Assembly (NCBI GenBank): GCA_029862725.1
Contig: JAOTWT010000035.1
Location: forward strand, 1 to 13,210
Direction of reading: 5' to 3'
Source: Acidobacteriota bacterium
GTDB taxonomy: Bacteria; Acidobacteriota; Blastocatellia; Pyrinomonadales; Pyrinomonadaceae
Length of the DNA: 13,210 bases
Of the stretch, positions 5,949-13,210 are shown piece by piece (within the stretch, counting starts at the first letter, position 1; each line of letters opens with the position of its first letter). A program made the translations under genes and the position numbers. The notes under the pieces are model-generated. The model worked only from the letters and a program-made list of their open reading frames with translations. It was not told the origin of the DNA and did no database searches.

Positions 5949-6833
5949 ATGGACGCCCCGGCGATAGATATTCAGGAAATTGCCAAACAACATGATCTGG
6001 AAGTTCAGCGCGGCGAACGTTTCGAGTTCGGCGCCAACTGGCGGCGTTTTCTGGAACACCTCAACGAAGAGCGAATCCGAAAGGCCGAAGATTCCTTGTG
6101 CGCGATGCTTGAGACGAGGAGTCTTGAGGGAAAAACTTTCCTCGACATCGGTTCCGGAAGCGGCCTGTTTTCACTTGCCGCGCGAAGACTCGGAGCGAGG
6201 GTCCACTCCTTTGATTTCGACACGAATTCCTACGGCTGCACCAGGGAACTTCGACGCAGGTTTTACGAAAATGACGAATCGTGGGTGGTCGAACAGGGAT
6301 CGGCATTGGACCGTGAATACATCGAATCGCTCGGCAAGTTTGATTATGTTTACTCGTGGGGCGTTTTGCATCACACGGGGAACATGATGGAAGCACTCGA
6401 CAATGCGTCCGTCGCCGTCGCCGACAAAGGGATCCTCTTTATCGCGATCTATAATGACACCGGAAGCCAGTCGGAACGTTGGAAATGGATCAAAAAGACC
6501 TATTGCCGCCTCCCCGGAATCTTGAAAACACCCTTCGCGATCCTTTCGATACTACCGGACGAGGGAAAACGATTCGCTTCTTTTCTATTCAAATTAAAGC
6601 CCTTAGGGTACTTCAGGTATTGGAAAAACTACACAAACTCCCGCGGAATGAACCGCTGGCACGATATCATCGACTGGGTCGGCGGATACCCCTACGAAGC
6701 CGCGACGCCGGACCAGATCTTCGATTTCTACAAGGAGCGGGGTTTCCAGCTTACAAAATTGAAATGCGGCGGGGTCGGTCTCGGGTGCAACGAATTTGTG
6801 TTCAAAAAGAGTTGCGAGAGCGAAAGAGCCTAG
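5949..6833 (+). CDS. class I SAM-dependent methyltransferase
   Basis: This encodes 294 residues if it starts at the ATG at 5949. Earlier in-frame starts (GTG 5856, ATG 5922) would add 31 or 9 residues with no better ribosome-binding site, and the sequence becomes domain-like just after 5949. The Rossmann-fold SAM site is clear: motif I FLDIGSGSGLFS (64-75), the acidic end of strand 2 HSFDFD (86-91), and YSWGVLHHTG (135-144) at the usual post-motif strand. The C-terminal third (residues 170-285) contains a basic segment and SRGMNRWHDIIDWVGGYPYE. Relatives of this layout occur in polysaccharide and O-antigen loci, where they probably methylate a sugar or a nucleotide sugar; acceptor is unknown. 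Seven bases separate it from the next gene, so the two are likely cotranscribed. Confidence 0.88.
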   Translation: MDAPAIDIQEIAKQHDLEVQRGERFEFGANWRRFLEHLNEERIRKAEDSLCAMLETRSLEGKTFLDIGSGSGLFSLAARRLGARVHSFDFDTNSYGCTRELRRRFYENDESWVVEQGSALDREYIESLGKFDYVYSWGVLHHTGNMMEALDNASVAVADKGILFIAIYNDTGSQSERWKWIKKTYCRLPGILKTPFAILSILPDEGKRFASFLFKLKPLGYFRYWKNYTNSRGMNRWHDIIDWVGGYPYEAATPDQIFDFYKERGFQLTKLKCGGVGLGCNEFVFKKSCESERA

Positions 6834-6840
6834 CGAGCCC

Positions 6841-8445
6841 ATGGAATTGATTGAGTCGATGAGCAAACCGTTCAAACCCGCGTGGCAAAAGGCGAGGGAC
6901 CGCAGGAAGTTGGTCCGGATCGCCGCGTTTGCGGCGGTGTTGGTCGTCACTGGGTTGGCGGCAGGCTATCTATTGATCTACGGACTCAATTTGCCAAACT
7001 GGTTTAGCACCGCCGGCGACAGGCATCTCGCGTCTCCCTCAAAGACCGGGAAAACGATCAATGTGAAACGTGGCGAGAGTTTCCAGAAAGCCCTCGATAT
7101 GGCTCTGCCTGGCGACACGATCCGGCTTGAAGCAGGTGCGACATTCAGCGGGGCGTTCGAATTGCCTTTCAAGGAAGGCAATCAGTTCATAACGATACGC
7201 TCCGCCGCGGACGATTCGAGACTTCCGCCGCCGGGTAAACGACTGGAGCCAAATAAATACGCTTTGAGCCTCGCAAAGCTGGAATCGAATGAAAAGGGCA
7301 GCCCCGTTATCGCCACTCAAAGGGGCGCACATCATTACCGTTTTTTCGGAATCGAGTTTTTGCCGACGATCGAGGGCTACTTCAACATCGTGCGGATCGG
7401 AAATGCGAGTGAGACCGGGATCGAGGACCTGCCGCACCATATCGAGTTTGACCGTGTTTATATACACGGCAGCGAGCGATTCGGGCAAAGGCGCGGGATC
7501 GCCGCCAACGGCCGCCACATAAGAATCGTTAACAGCCATATTTCAAACATCAAGAGAAAAGGTGAGGAAACCCAGGCAATTGCCGCCTGGGCAACCGATG
7601 GCCCGATCGTGATTGAAAACAACTACCTCGAGGCGGCCGGAATGTCGATACTCTTTGGAGGCGCGGATTCGCCCCTGCGTCTGACGCCGACGAACTGCGT
7701 TGTCCGTAATAACCGGATCAACAAGCGCCCCGAATGGAAGGGTCAGGGCTGGGTCGTCAAAAACTTTTTCGAAATCAAAAACGGGAAGAACATCAAAGTG
7801 CAGAACAACCTGATGACCAACAACTGGCTGATGGCGCAAGACGGCACCGCGGTTCTGTTTACCGTTCGCGAAGACAGCGGTGAGGGTGCATTTATCGAAA
7901 ACATAGAGTTTTCGAACAACATCGTCCGAGGTTCGGGCAGCGCAGTGAATATTCTGGGTTCGGAGGGAAAGGGCGGCCGGAATCTCGTTATTCGAAACAA
8001 CATTTTCGATGACATCAACAGTGAAAAATGGGGCGGCGACGGTTTTTTTCTAAAGGGCACCGATTGGGACGGCCTGGTCATCGAAAACAACACGATCATC
8101 CAGACCGGAAACATCACGAGTGCTTACGGGAAGCCGATCAGCGGTCTTATTTTCAGAAACAACATCGTCTTTAACAACGACTACGGTTTCTTCGGTGACG
8201 ATTTTGGGGCCGGTCAGCGTGCGGTTGGCAGATATTTTCCCGGCGCGCAGATAGAAAATAACGTCATCATCGGCGGCGCTGCGTCGGATTACGGGAGGAG
8301 CAATTTCTATCCTGCCTCGTTTGCTAAATTGAGGCTCTCCGGAGCGGGCTATGCGCTTCCGCCGGGAAGTCCATACCTGAGAAGAGGATTCGGCGGCGGA
8401 CAGGTTGGAGCCAACCTCGACCCCGGGACGGTCGGCGGCAACTAG
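6841..8445 (+). CDS. membrane-anchored right-handed parallel beta-helix protein
   Basis: This encodes 534 residues from an ATG at 6841; an ATG at 6859 would give 528. The N-terminus is basic and is followed by one transmembrane helix (about 26-48, RIAAFAAVLVVTGLAAGYLL), a type II anchor that places the rest outside the inner membrane. From about residue 70 the protein opens with a beta-helix cap signature (GESFQKALDMALPGDTIRLEAG) and then repeats coils with Asn ladders: IVNSHISNI, VIENNYLE, VVRNNRIN, VQNNLMTNN, EFSNNIVRG, VIRNNIFDD, VIENNTII, IFRNNIVFNN, QIENNVIIGG. Such folds are typical of pectate lyases, epimerases and surface carbohydrate-binding proteins. I cannot identify catalytic residues and see no AlgG-type DPHD motif. 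Its position in a polysaccharide locus suggests it binds or modifies that polymer. Its stop overlaps that of the flippase gene. Confidence 0.85.
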   Translation: MELIESMSKPFKPAWQKARDRRKLVRIAAFAAVLVVTGLAAGYLLIYGLNLPNWFSTAGDRHLASPSKTGKTINVKRGESFQKALDMALPGDTIRLEAGATFSGAFELPFKEGNQFITIRSAADDSRLPPPGKRLEPNKYALSLAKLESNEKGSPVIATQRGAHHYRFFGIEFLPTIEGYFNIVRIGNASETGIEDLPHHIEFDRVYIHGSERFGQRRGIAANGRHIRIVNSHISNIKRKGEETQAIAAWATDGPIVIENNYLEAAGMSILFGGADSPLRLTPTNCVVRNNRINKRPEWKGQGWVVKNFFEIKNGKNIKVQNNLMTNNWLMAQDGTAVLFTVREDSGEGAFIENIEFSNNIVRGSGSAVNILGSEGKGGRNLVIRNNIFDDINSEKWGGDGFFLKGTDWDGLVIENNTIIQTGNITSAYGKPISGLIFRNNIVFNNDYGFFGDDFGAGQRAVGRYFPGAQIENNVIIGGAASDYGRSNFYPASFAKLRLSGAGYALPPGSPYLRRGFGGGQVGANLDPGTVGGN

Positions 8446-10034
8446 ATCGATCCGCCCTTACCAAAGACTGTTGCAAAGGGACGTCTGAGAGCGTTTCGAA
8501 GCAGGCCCTTCTGATCCTCATGTACGAGCCCCAGCCGGTTTACGATTAAGAGATAGACCGGGGCGTAAATCGCCAGACATATTCCCAGGTAGAAGCTTCC
8601 GCCAATCAAACCGATAAACTTTTCGAGTCCCAGAGGCTGCAGCGCCGTATCGGCAAGGTTGTTGCAAAACCCGAGCAGGGTCTCATTTGTAAACCAGTAA
8701 AAGAAAGCCAGGACGACCCCCGCGACTCCCGCCGCGATCACGGTCAGGCCGATATCCTTCAAAAGATACAATTGGTTCGTTTTTAGCTCGAGGATCTTCG
8801 CGACCTTGACGAACGTGACCGCCCTGTCCACGGCGATGCTCACCACAACGATCCAGATCATTCCCGTCAGATCGAAATACTGGATCCCAAACCAAAGCGC
8901 GGCGATCACCAGGGCGAGCAACACTATCCGGAACTTCAGAAGGAATCGGCCGACCTCGCCGTACGCTCTCGCGATCGGGTCAAGCATCACTATATAGATC
9001 GGTATGAGGAACAGATTGACGCGAAAGATCGGTATGCTGGCGGCGTATTCTTTTGTAAAGAGCGTCGTAATGAAGACGCTTGAGACAATCATCAGAAAAA
9101 CGAAGATCGGCATGTATGCGAGCGCAAGTTTGTTCATCGCGCTGATCGTCGTATCGATGATCGCCTGTGTCCGGCCCTCGCTTTGAAACTCGCTCATCTT
9201 CGGGATCATCACGGAACTGACCGATTCAAACAGCATCGTGATCAGGGGAAACTCGAAGCAGCCATAGGCGTAGATCGCGAATCCGACCTCTCCAAAACGA
9301 TATCCGACAAAGTAGTTGTGAATATCGGTCTGCATGATCCACAAAATACCGGCAAAGCCGAATGGCAACGCGTACACCGCCTGTTTTTTCAAAAACCCGG
9401 GATCGAAACTTCTCCAGAAGCCCCGGAAACGCGAGTTCAGATATGCGAGCAGAACGATGATCTGGAGTCCCGCCTGGACCATCGCCGCGTAGATGATCGA
9501 TTCGACCGATGCAAATACAAATACGGCGCAGGTCATCAGAAGGGTTTTGGTAAACTGCGAGAGGATGATAAAGACGGTTGCGACCTTTGGTTCCTGGTTC
9601 GCGACGGCGACTATCTCGAGAAAAATACCAAAGATCCAAAGCCAGATGACGATGCCCGCGAGCGGTGCGAGGCGAGTGATTTCCTCACTGTTCAGCAGGC
9701 CGCCGATCAGTTCCGGGAAAAAGAAAAAAACCGCGAAAGCAATTCCGCCGGCCACGAAATTAAAAAGCAGAATGTTGAGGATAGTCCGCGAACGGTCTTC
9801 CTTCGAACGGGAAAGAAAATAGAAGACGCTGAGGCTAAAACCAAGAGGGAGTATGCCGACGGCGTTGACGATGATCTGGAAGATAAGCCGGTAGCTCCCG
9901 ACCTCTTCTTTAGACAAGAATCTGACCACGAGCAGCGGGAGCAAAAAGGCGAAAAAATAGCCGACAAATTTTGCGAACAAAAGCCAGGTGCTTTGGTTGG
10001 TCAGGGAAGGCGTCTTTTTGATTACGTCGCTCAA
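8442..10034 (-). CDS. Wzx/MATE-type polysaccharide flippase
   Basis: This encodes 530 residues if it starts with the TTG at 10034, 26 bases after the asnB stop. TTG or GTG codons at 10130 and 10127 are in frame but would place about 65 bases inside asnB and add a non-domain-like leader. None has a clear Shine-Dalgarno, so the start is uncertain. The protein is strongly hydrophobic, with roughly 14 membrane helices in two halves, as in oligosaccharide flippases of the MVF/MATE superfamily. The first helix carries the family pattern STWLLFAKFVGYFFAFLLPLLVVRFLSKEEVGSYRL. Charged cytoplasmic loops such as SRSKEDRSR and RFRGFWRSFDPGFLKKQ separate the helices. It should transfer lipid-linked repeat units across the inner membrane. 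It is the last gene of the minus-strand operon. Confidence 0.9.
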   Translation of the reverse strand: MSDVIKKTPSLTNQSTWLLFAKFVGYFFAFLLPLLVVRFLSKEEVGSYRLIFQIIVNAVGILPLGFSLSVFYFLSRSKEDRSRTILNILLFNFVAGGIAFAVFFFFPELIGGLLNSEEITRLAPLAGIVIWLWIFGIFLEIVAVANQEPKVATVFIILSQFTKTLLMTCAVFVFASVESIIYAAMVQAGLQIIVLLAYLNSRFRGFWRSFDPGFLKKQAVYALPFGFAGILWIMQTDIHNYFVGYRFGEVGFAIYAYGCFEFPLITMLFESVSSVMIPKMSEFQSEGRTQAIIDTTISAMNKLALAYMPIFVFLMIVSSVFITTLFTKEYAASIPIFRVNLFLIPIYIVMLDPIARAYGEVGRFLLKFRIVLLALVIAALWFGIQYFDLTGMIWIVVVSIAVDRAVTFVKVAKILELKTNQLYLLKDIGLTVIAAGVAGVVLAFFYWFTNETLLGFCNNLADTALQPLGLEKFIGLIGGSFYLGICLAIYAPVYLLIVNRLGLVHEDQKGLLRNALRRPFATVFGKGGSI

Positions 10035-10060
10035 GGTATTATCGTAGGTGACGGCCGCTT

Positions 10061-12046
10061 TTAAGATACAGTCTTTTGTTCCGCGACGACATCGTGCGGA
10101 ACCGGTTTGTCGAGGACTTCGCGACACCAAAGTTCGAGGATCAAAGGCGCCCAGATCTTTAGTGCCTCGAGATTCCCATTCTCAAATCCGGATTTCATCT
10201 CGTCCATCACGCCGGCATCCAACAATCCCCTTTCATTTACGCTTTTTGAGGAAAGCGTGTCGAGATAGACTTCCCGCAAACCGCCTCTCAACCAGGATTC
10301 AAATGGCATTCCGAATCCACGTTTCGGCTTTTTGTCAAAATCCTTTGGCAGCATCTTCTTGCCGATATCGAGCAAAATTCTTTTTGCCCCTGTATCGCGG
10401 TATGAAAGCTCGCCCCCGAAATCGAGATCCCCTTCGGTCTTGATTTTTGACTCGTCCGGCAGTGACAATGCAGCATCGGCGACCAAAGGGTCGAGAAAAG
10501 GGACCCGAAGTTCCAGCGAATGAAACATCGAAACCGCGTCGCTGTCGCGAAGGAGCTGGTTGTTGTTATATCCGCGCAATGAAAGAGCGGAGACCCTTTC
10601 GATCGTCGAGCCGTGCGGGATCTCGTCGATTTCGCGCAAATCGAAGTACATCGATTTGCCGGCCTTCGCCTCGCGCCGCAATGGCGTCGCGATCAGACTC
10701 GCTGCGTCACTTGCATTCAAAAGCTGCCAGCTGTTCGCCCCGTAACGATCCAGAAATCCCCCGATATTCCTCAGCCTAAAGACCGCTTGGCCGAGCGCGC
10801 CTGGGATAAAGCGGTCGAAGAAGCGGTTTCGGAAGAATGAGGATGAAGATTCGCGTATTCGCGACGAGAAAGGGGATTCCGAATGCCGCTCGATGTCCTT
10901 TTGCATGAATATGAACCACGGATACCCGGCAAAGAGTTCGTCGCCGCCGTTGCCGGAAATCGCGACAGTGACTCCTTTTCTCGCCGCCATCGAAACAAAA
11001 TACGTGTTTATTCCGTCCGACGACGGCTGGTCGAGCCCGAACGCAAATCTTTCGATATGATCCCTGACATCGTGTTCGGTGATTTTCACACGCGTGTGAT
11101 CGGTTCCAAGGAACTCCGCCGTGATCGCGGCCTCCTCGCTTTCGTCGATGTCTGAACCCTTCCCGTCAAACCCGACCGAGAATGTCTTGATTCTCTCGCT
11201 CGAAGCCTCCGACATCATCGCGACCATCAGGGACGAATCGATCCCTCCACTCAGAAAGGCGCCGATCGGAACATCGCTGACCATCTGCAGTTTTACGGTT
11301 TCTTCGAGTATTGCTTCGATCTCGGCGACCTGCTCCTCATAGGGTGCATCGCGAAGTCCGGGGTGACGGTCGGTATCGAGCGACCAGTAACGTTCCGTTT
11401 TCGTCTTACCGTCTTCGACGATCATGCGGTGCGCCGGCATCAGCATTTTCACGCCCTTGATAATCGTCCTTGGCTGGCAAACCGATCCAAATGTCAAAAA
11501 GAGTCTCAACCCTTCCGGATCGATCGCAGGCTCGACAAGCCCGCTCGCCAGCAGCGTTTTTATCTCGGAAGCGAATACAAGCTTGTTTCCCGAATCTGCA
11601 TAAAGCAGGGGTTTTATGCCAAACTGGTCCCGCGCCAGAAGCAGCCTTTCCCTTCCGAAGCCGCGACGCTTGTCGTAAATCGCGAGGGCGAACATACCGC
11701 GCATGCGTTTTAAGAAATCGTCCCCGTATTCGAGATACATCTTCAAGATGACCTCGGTGTCGGATTTAGACTTAAAACTGTGGCCCTTCGATTCGAGGAT
11801 CGAACGCTCGGATCTGAAGTTATAGGTTTCGCCGTTATAGATGATCGAAACGCCCTCATCGGGGGTCGTCATCGGCTGGTGTCCGGCGTGTGTCGTGTCG
11901 AGGATTGCGAGCCGGGTCATTCCCAGCGAAATCTTCGAATCGAAATATGTCCCGTTATCATCAGGCCCGCGATGATACATCGCCGCGACCATACGGTCGA
12001 CGGCGGGTTTGTCAGACTTACCCCAGATTCCGCAGATTCCACACAT
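10061..12046 (-). CDS. asnB: asparagine synthase, glutamine-hydrolysing
   Basis: This encodes 661 residues. The start is the ATG at 12046, because AsnB enzymes begin Met-Cys and the cysteine, exposed after Met removal, is the glutaminase nucleophile (MCGICGIWG). The class II amidotransferase domain covers about 1-210, with HRGPD (25-29), YNGETYN (70-76) and SDTEV (95-99). The synthetase domain follows, with the PP-loop SGGIDSS (266-272) and SGNGGDELFAGY (364-375), where Asn replaces the Asp common in this motif. The reaction uses glutamine nitrogen and ATP to amidate a carboxylate. The enzyme is longer than E. coli AsnB (554 aa). In a polysaccharide operon such enzymes may amidate a sugar acid rather than make free asparagine; that is inference. 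The gap to the glycosyltransferase gene is 49 bases. Confidence 0.93.
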   Translation of the reverse strand: MCGICGIWGKSDKPAVDRMVAAMYHRGPDDNGTYFDSKISLGMTRLAILDTTHAGHQPMTTPDEGVSIIYNGETYNFRSERSILESKGHSFKSKSDTEVILKMYLEYGDDFLKRMRGMFALAIYDKRRGFGRERLLLARDQFGIKPLLYADSGNKLVFASEIKTLLASGLVEPAIDPEGLRLFLTFGSVCQPRTIIKGVKMLMPAHRMIVEDGKTKTERYWSLDTDRHPGLRDAPYEEQVAEIEAILEETVKLQMVSDVPIGAFLSGGIDSSLMVAMMSEASSERIKTFSVGFDGKGSDIDESEEAAITAEFLGTDHTRVKITEHDVRDHIERFAFGLDQPSSDGINTYFVSMAARKGVTVAISGNGGDELFAGYPWFIFMQKDIERHSESPFSSRIRESSSSFFRNRFFDRFIPGALGQAVFRLRNIGGFLDRYGANSWQLLNASDAASLIATPLRREAKAGKSMYFDLREIDEIPHGSTIERVSALSLRGYNNNQLLRDSDAVSMFHSLELRVPFLDPLVADAALSLPDESKIKTEGDLDFGGELSYRDTGAKRILLDIGKKMLPKDFDKKPKRGFGMPFESWLRGGLREVYLDTLSSKSVNERGLLDAGVMDEMKSGFENGNLEALKIWAPLILELWCREVLDKPVPHDVVAEQKTVS

Positions 12047-12095
12047 AGAAAATTCATCCAACCCTTGAACGCGTGCCGCTCATTGAGGTAGGCGA

Positions 12096-13148
12096 TCAAC
12101 CGGTCTTTTCTTCACCAAGCGCGATAAAGGAATACTCGCCCGACCGGAGTTTTCTGAAAAGGAAGAGTGCCAGCGCCGGCGATAGTTTTAAAAGAAGCCG
12201 CAGGAAAGAGAGTTTGGGGCTCCGGTAATACTCGTTGGCCTTTTCGAAGTGATCGCCGGCATCTCGATATTCACCGCGGACAAGGCTTGTCTTCCCTTTT
12301 TCAAGTTCCACCTCGGCCTCGCTAAACGCGACCTGTTTCGCCCAAACCGCGTGTTCGCCTTCGGAAAAATCATACTTATCGCGAAGCCTTTTGAGTATCT
12401 GGGTGTTGCGTTCGGCCCTTTGAACGTTCGAACCCGACAGGCTGTCGGTGCTGACCCTGTACCTGATCAGGACCTCGCGCTGGTATCCGATCCTGGCGCC
12501 GCTCTTTGCGACCCGGAACCAGAGATCAAAATCCTGGGCGCGTTTCGCCTCGGTGTCAAAAAGGTTCGTCTTGTCCAGGATCTCTTTTTTTACAAGTGTC
12601 CCGGAGGTAATCACGTTGCAGGTACCCGAGAGCAGGCTCTCCGTTGTGACTTCGCCACTGGAGGGCGTCGTCTCCATAAAGGTCTTGCCCTTGAAAAAAT
12701 TATCGCCAAAGAGCTCGGCGTCGCAGTAGACCATGTCAAGCCCGTTTCTGTCGAGGAAGGCGACCTGTTCTTCAAGGTACTTCGGCAGCCAGAGATCGTC
12801 ACCGTCCAGAAAGGCGATCAATTCCCCGCGGGAAAGACAGATTGCCGCATTTCGCGCTTCGGACGCGCCGAGATTTTCTTGTCTTCCGTAGACTATCCGT
12901 CCGAAATAGCCTTCCAGAACCGACTCGAGGTCGCGTGTGTCGCCTGAGCCGTCGTTTACAACGATGATTTCAAAATCCTCAAGGCTCTGCGCGAAAATGG
13001 AATCGAGCGTTGCCGCCACAGAAGCCGAGACGTCATACGCCGGTATTACTACGCTGACCCTCGGAGCATCGCGGGGTACATCTCTTCCGACGCGCGTTTC
13101 CAGCAGGCGCGCCAGGACCGATCTGCATTCGGATAATTTCTCTTCCAT
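12096..13148 (-). CDS. family 2 glycosyltransferase
   Basis: This encodes 350 residues. The GT-A fold of family GT2 begins at residue 31 with VSVVIPAYDV, then FEIIVVNDGSGD (59-70), the ENLGASEARNAA segment (91-102), and the metal-binding DxD-type motif FLDGDDLW (113-120). AQDFDLWFRVA (204-214) occupies the usual catalytic-base position, with Gln-Asp where Glu-Asp is common. No transmembrane helix precedes the domain, so it acts at the cytoplasmic side. Residues about 262-335 form a helical, TPR-like extension (EAEVELEKGKTSLVRGEYRDAGDHFEKANEYY), then a hydrophobic LSFLRLLLKLSPALALFLF stretch that could bind the membrane or a partner. The ATG at 13148 follows the upstream gene's TGA with no gap (TGAATG), so translation is probably coupled; AAGGA lies ten bases before the start. 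Confidence 0.93.
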   Translation of the reverse strand: MEEKLSECRSVLARLLETRVGRDVPRDAPRVSVVIPAYDVSASVAATLDSIFAQSLEDFEIIVVNDGSGDTRDLESVLEGYFGRIVYGRQENLGASEARNAAICLSRGELIAFLDGDDLWLPKYLEEQVAFLDRNGLDMVYCDAELFGDNFFKGKTFMETTPSSGEVTTESLLSGTCNVITSGTLVKKEILDKTNLFDTEAKRAQDFDLWFRVAKSGARIGYQREVLIRYRVSTDSLSGSNVQRAERNTQILKRLRDKYDFSEGEHAVWAKQVAFSEAEVELEKGKTSLVRGEYRDAGDHFEKANEYYRSPKLSFLRLLLKLSPALALFLFRKLRSGEYSFIALGEEKTG

Positions 13149-13210
13149 TCAGGGGGCGTCCTTTTTCCAGCCAAGCAGGTCTTCACGCAGCGAAAAGGTC
13201 TTGATGTCCT
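13149..13210 (-). CDS. C-terminal end of an upstream operon gene, cut by the window edge
   Basis: The frame that ends in TGA at 13149-13151 reads DIKTFSLREDLLGWKKDAP before the stop and stays open to the window edge. Its stop directly abuts the glycosyltransferase ATG, which is the strongest sign that it is a real gene of the same minus-strand operon. Nineteen residues are too few to assign a family. Most of the gene lies right of the window. Confidence 0.6.
   Translation of the reverse strand, partial: DIKTFSLREDLLGWKKDAP

Noticed and set aside
9183..10064. 293-codon open frame on the plus strand
   Set aside because: It lies entirely antisense to the flippase gene. Its product is a highly charged, non-domain-like sequence, the usual mirror of a membrane-protein gene in this base composition.
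12249..12947. 232-codon open frame on the plus strand
   Set aside because: It is antisense to the glycosyltransferase catalytic domain and shows no recognisable motif.

Overview
The window most resembles a chromosomal piece of a mesophilic Acidobacteriota genome of the Blastocatellia/Pyrinomonadaceae kind. This is inferred from the gene mix (a DUF2911 protein, an M19 dipeptidase lipoprotein, a membrane-anchored beta-helix protein, and an AsnB/flippase/glycosyltransferase set), from the many weak ribosome-binding sites, and from intergenic DNA full of palindromes and short degenerate tandem repeats. No rRNA, intact tRNA, transposase, integrase or CRISPR array is visible.

Layout. Positions 1-1261 are gene-poor. 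They hold a 14-codon ORF with a perfect Shine-Dalgarno, a strong intrinsic terminator, a small three-helix membrane protein on the minus strand, a 117-bp inverted-repeat element with three internal hairpins, and a heptamer tract next to an octamer tract. Positions 1262-4941 carry three exported proteins, all on the minus strand: a 400-aa signal-peptide protein with a C-terminal membrane anchor, a zinc dipeptidase lipoprotein (family M19), and a DUF2911 protein with a TPR-like tail. A 390-bp divergent intergenic region (4942-5331) separates them from a plus-strand gene for a small secreted six-cysteine protein (5332-5715).

From about 5949 to the right edge the window is a surface-polysaccharide locus. 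On the plus strand a SAM-dependent methyltransferase is followed seven bases later by a single-pass membrane protein with a large parallel beta-helix domain. These face a minus-strand operon running, in transcription order, [C-terminal end of an unidentified gene] - family 2 glycosyltransferase - glutamine-hydrolysing asparagine synthase (asnB) - 14-helix polysaccharide flippase. The two arms meet tail to tail and share a CTAG at their stop codons. In a plausible division of labour the glycosyltransferase (with others outside the window) builds a lipid-linked repeat unit, AsnB and the methyltransferase supply amide or methyl modifications, the flippase moves the unit across the inner membrane, and the beta-helix protein binds or modifies the polymer outside. 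Only the enzyme families are supported by sequence; the pathway and its product are inference.

I see no clearly new multi-gene defence or signalling system. The least explained structures are the repeat elements at 962-1256, the orphan micro-ORF/terminator unit at 42-195, a tRNA T-arm-like fragment at 5832-5856, and the anchored beta-helix protein inside the polysaccharide locus.
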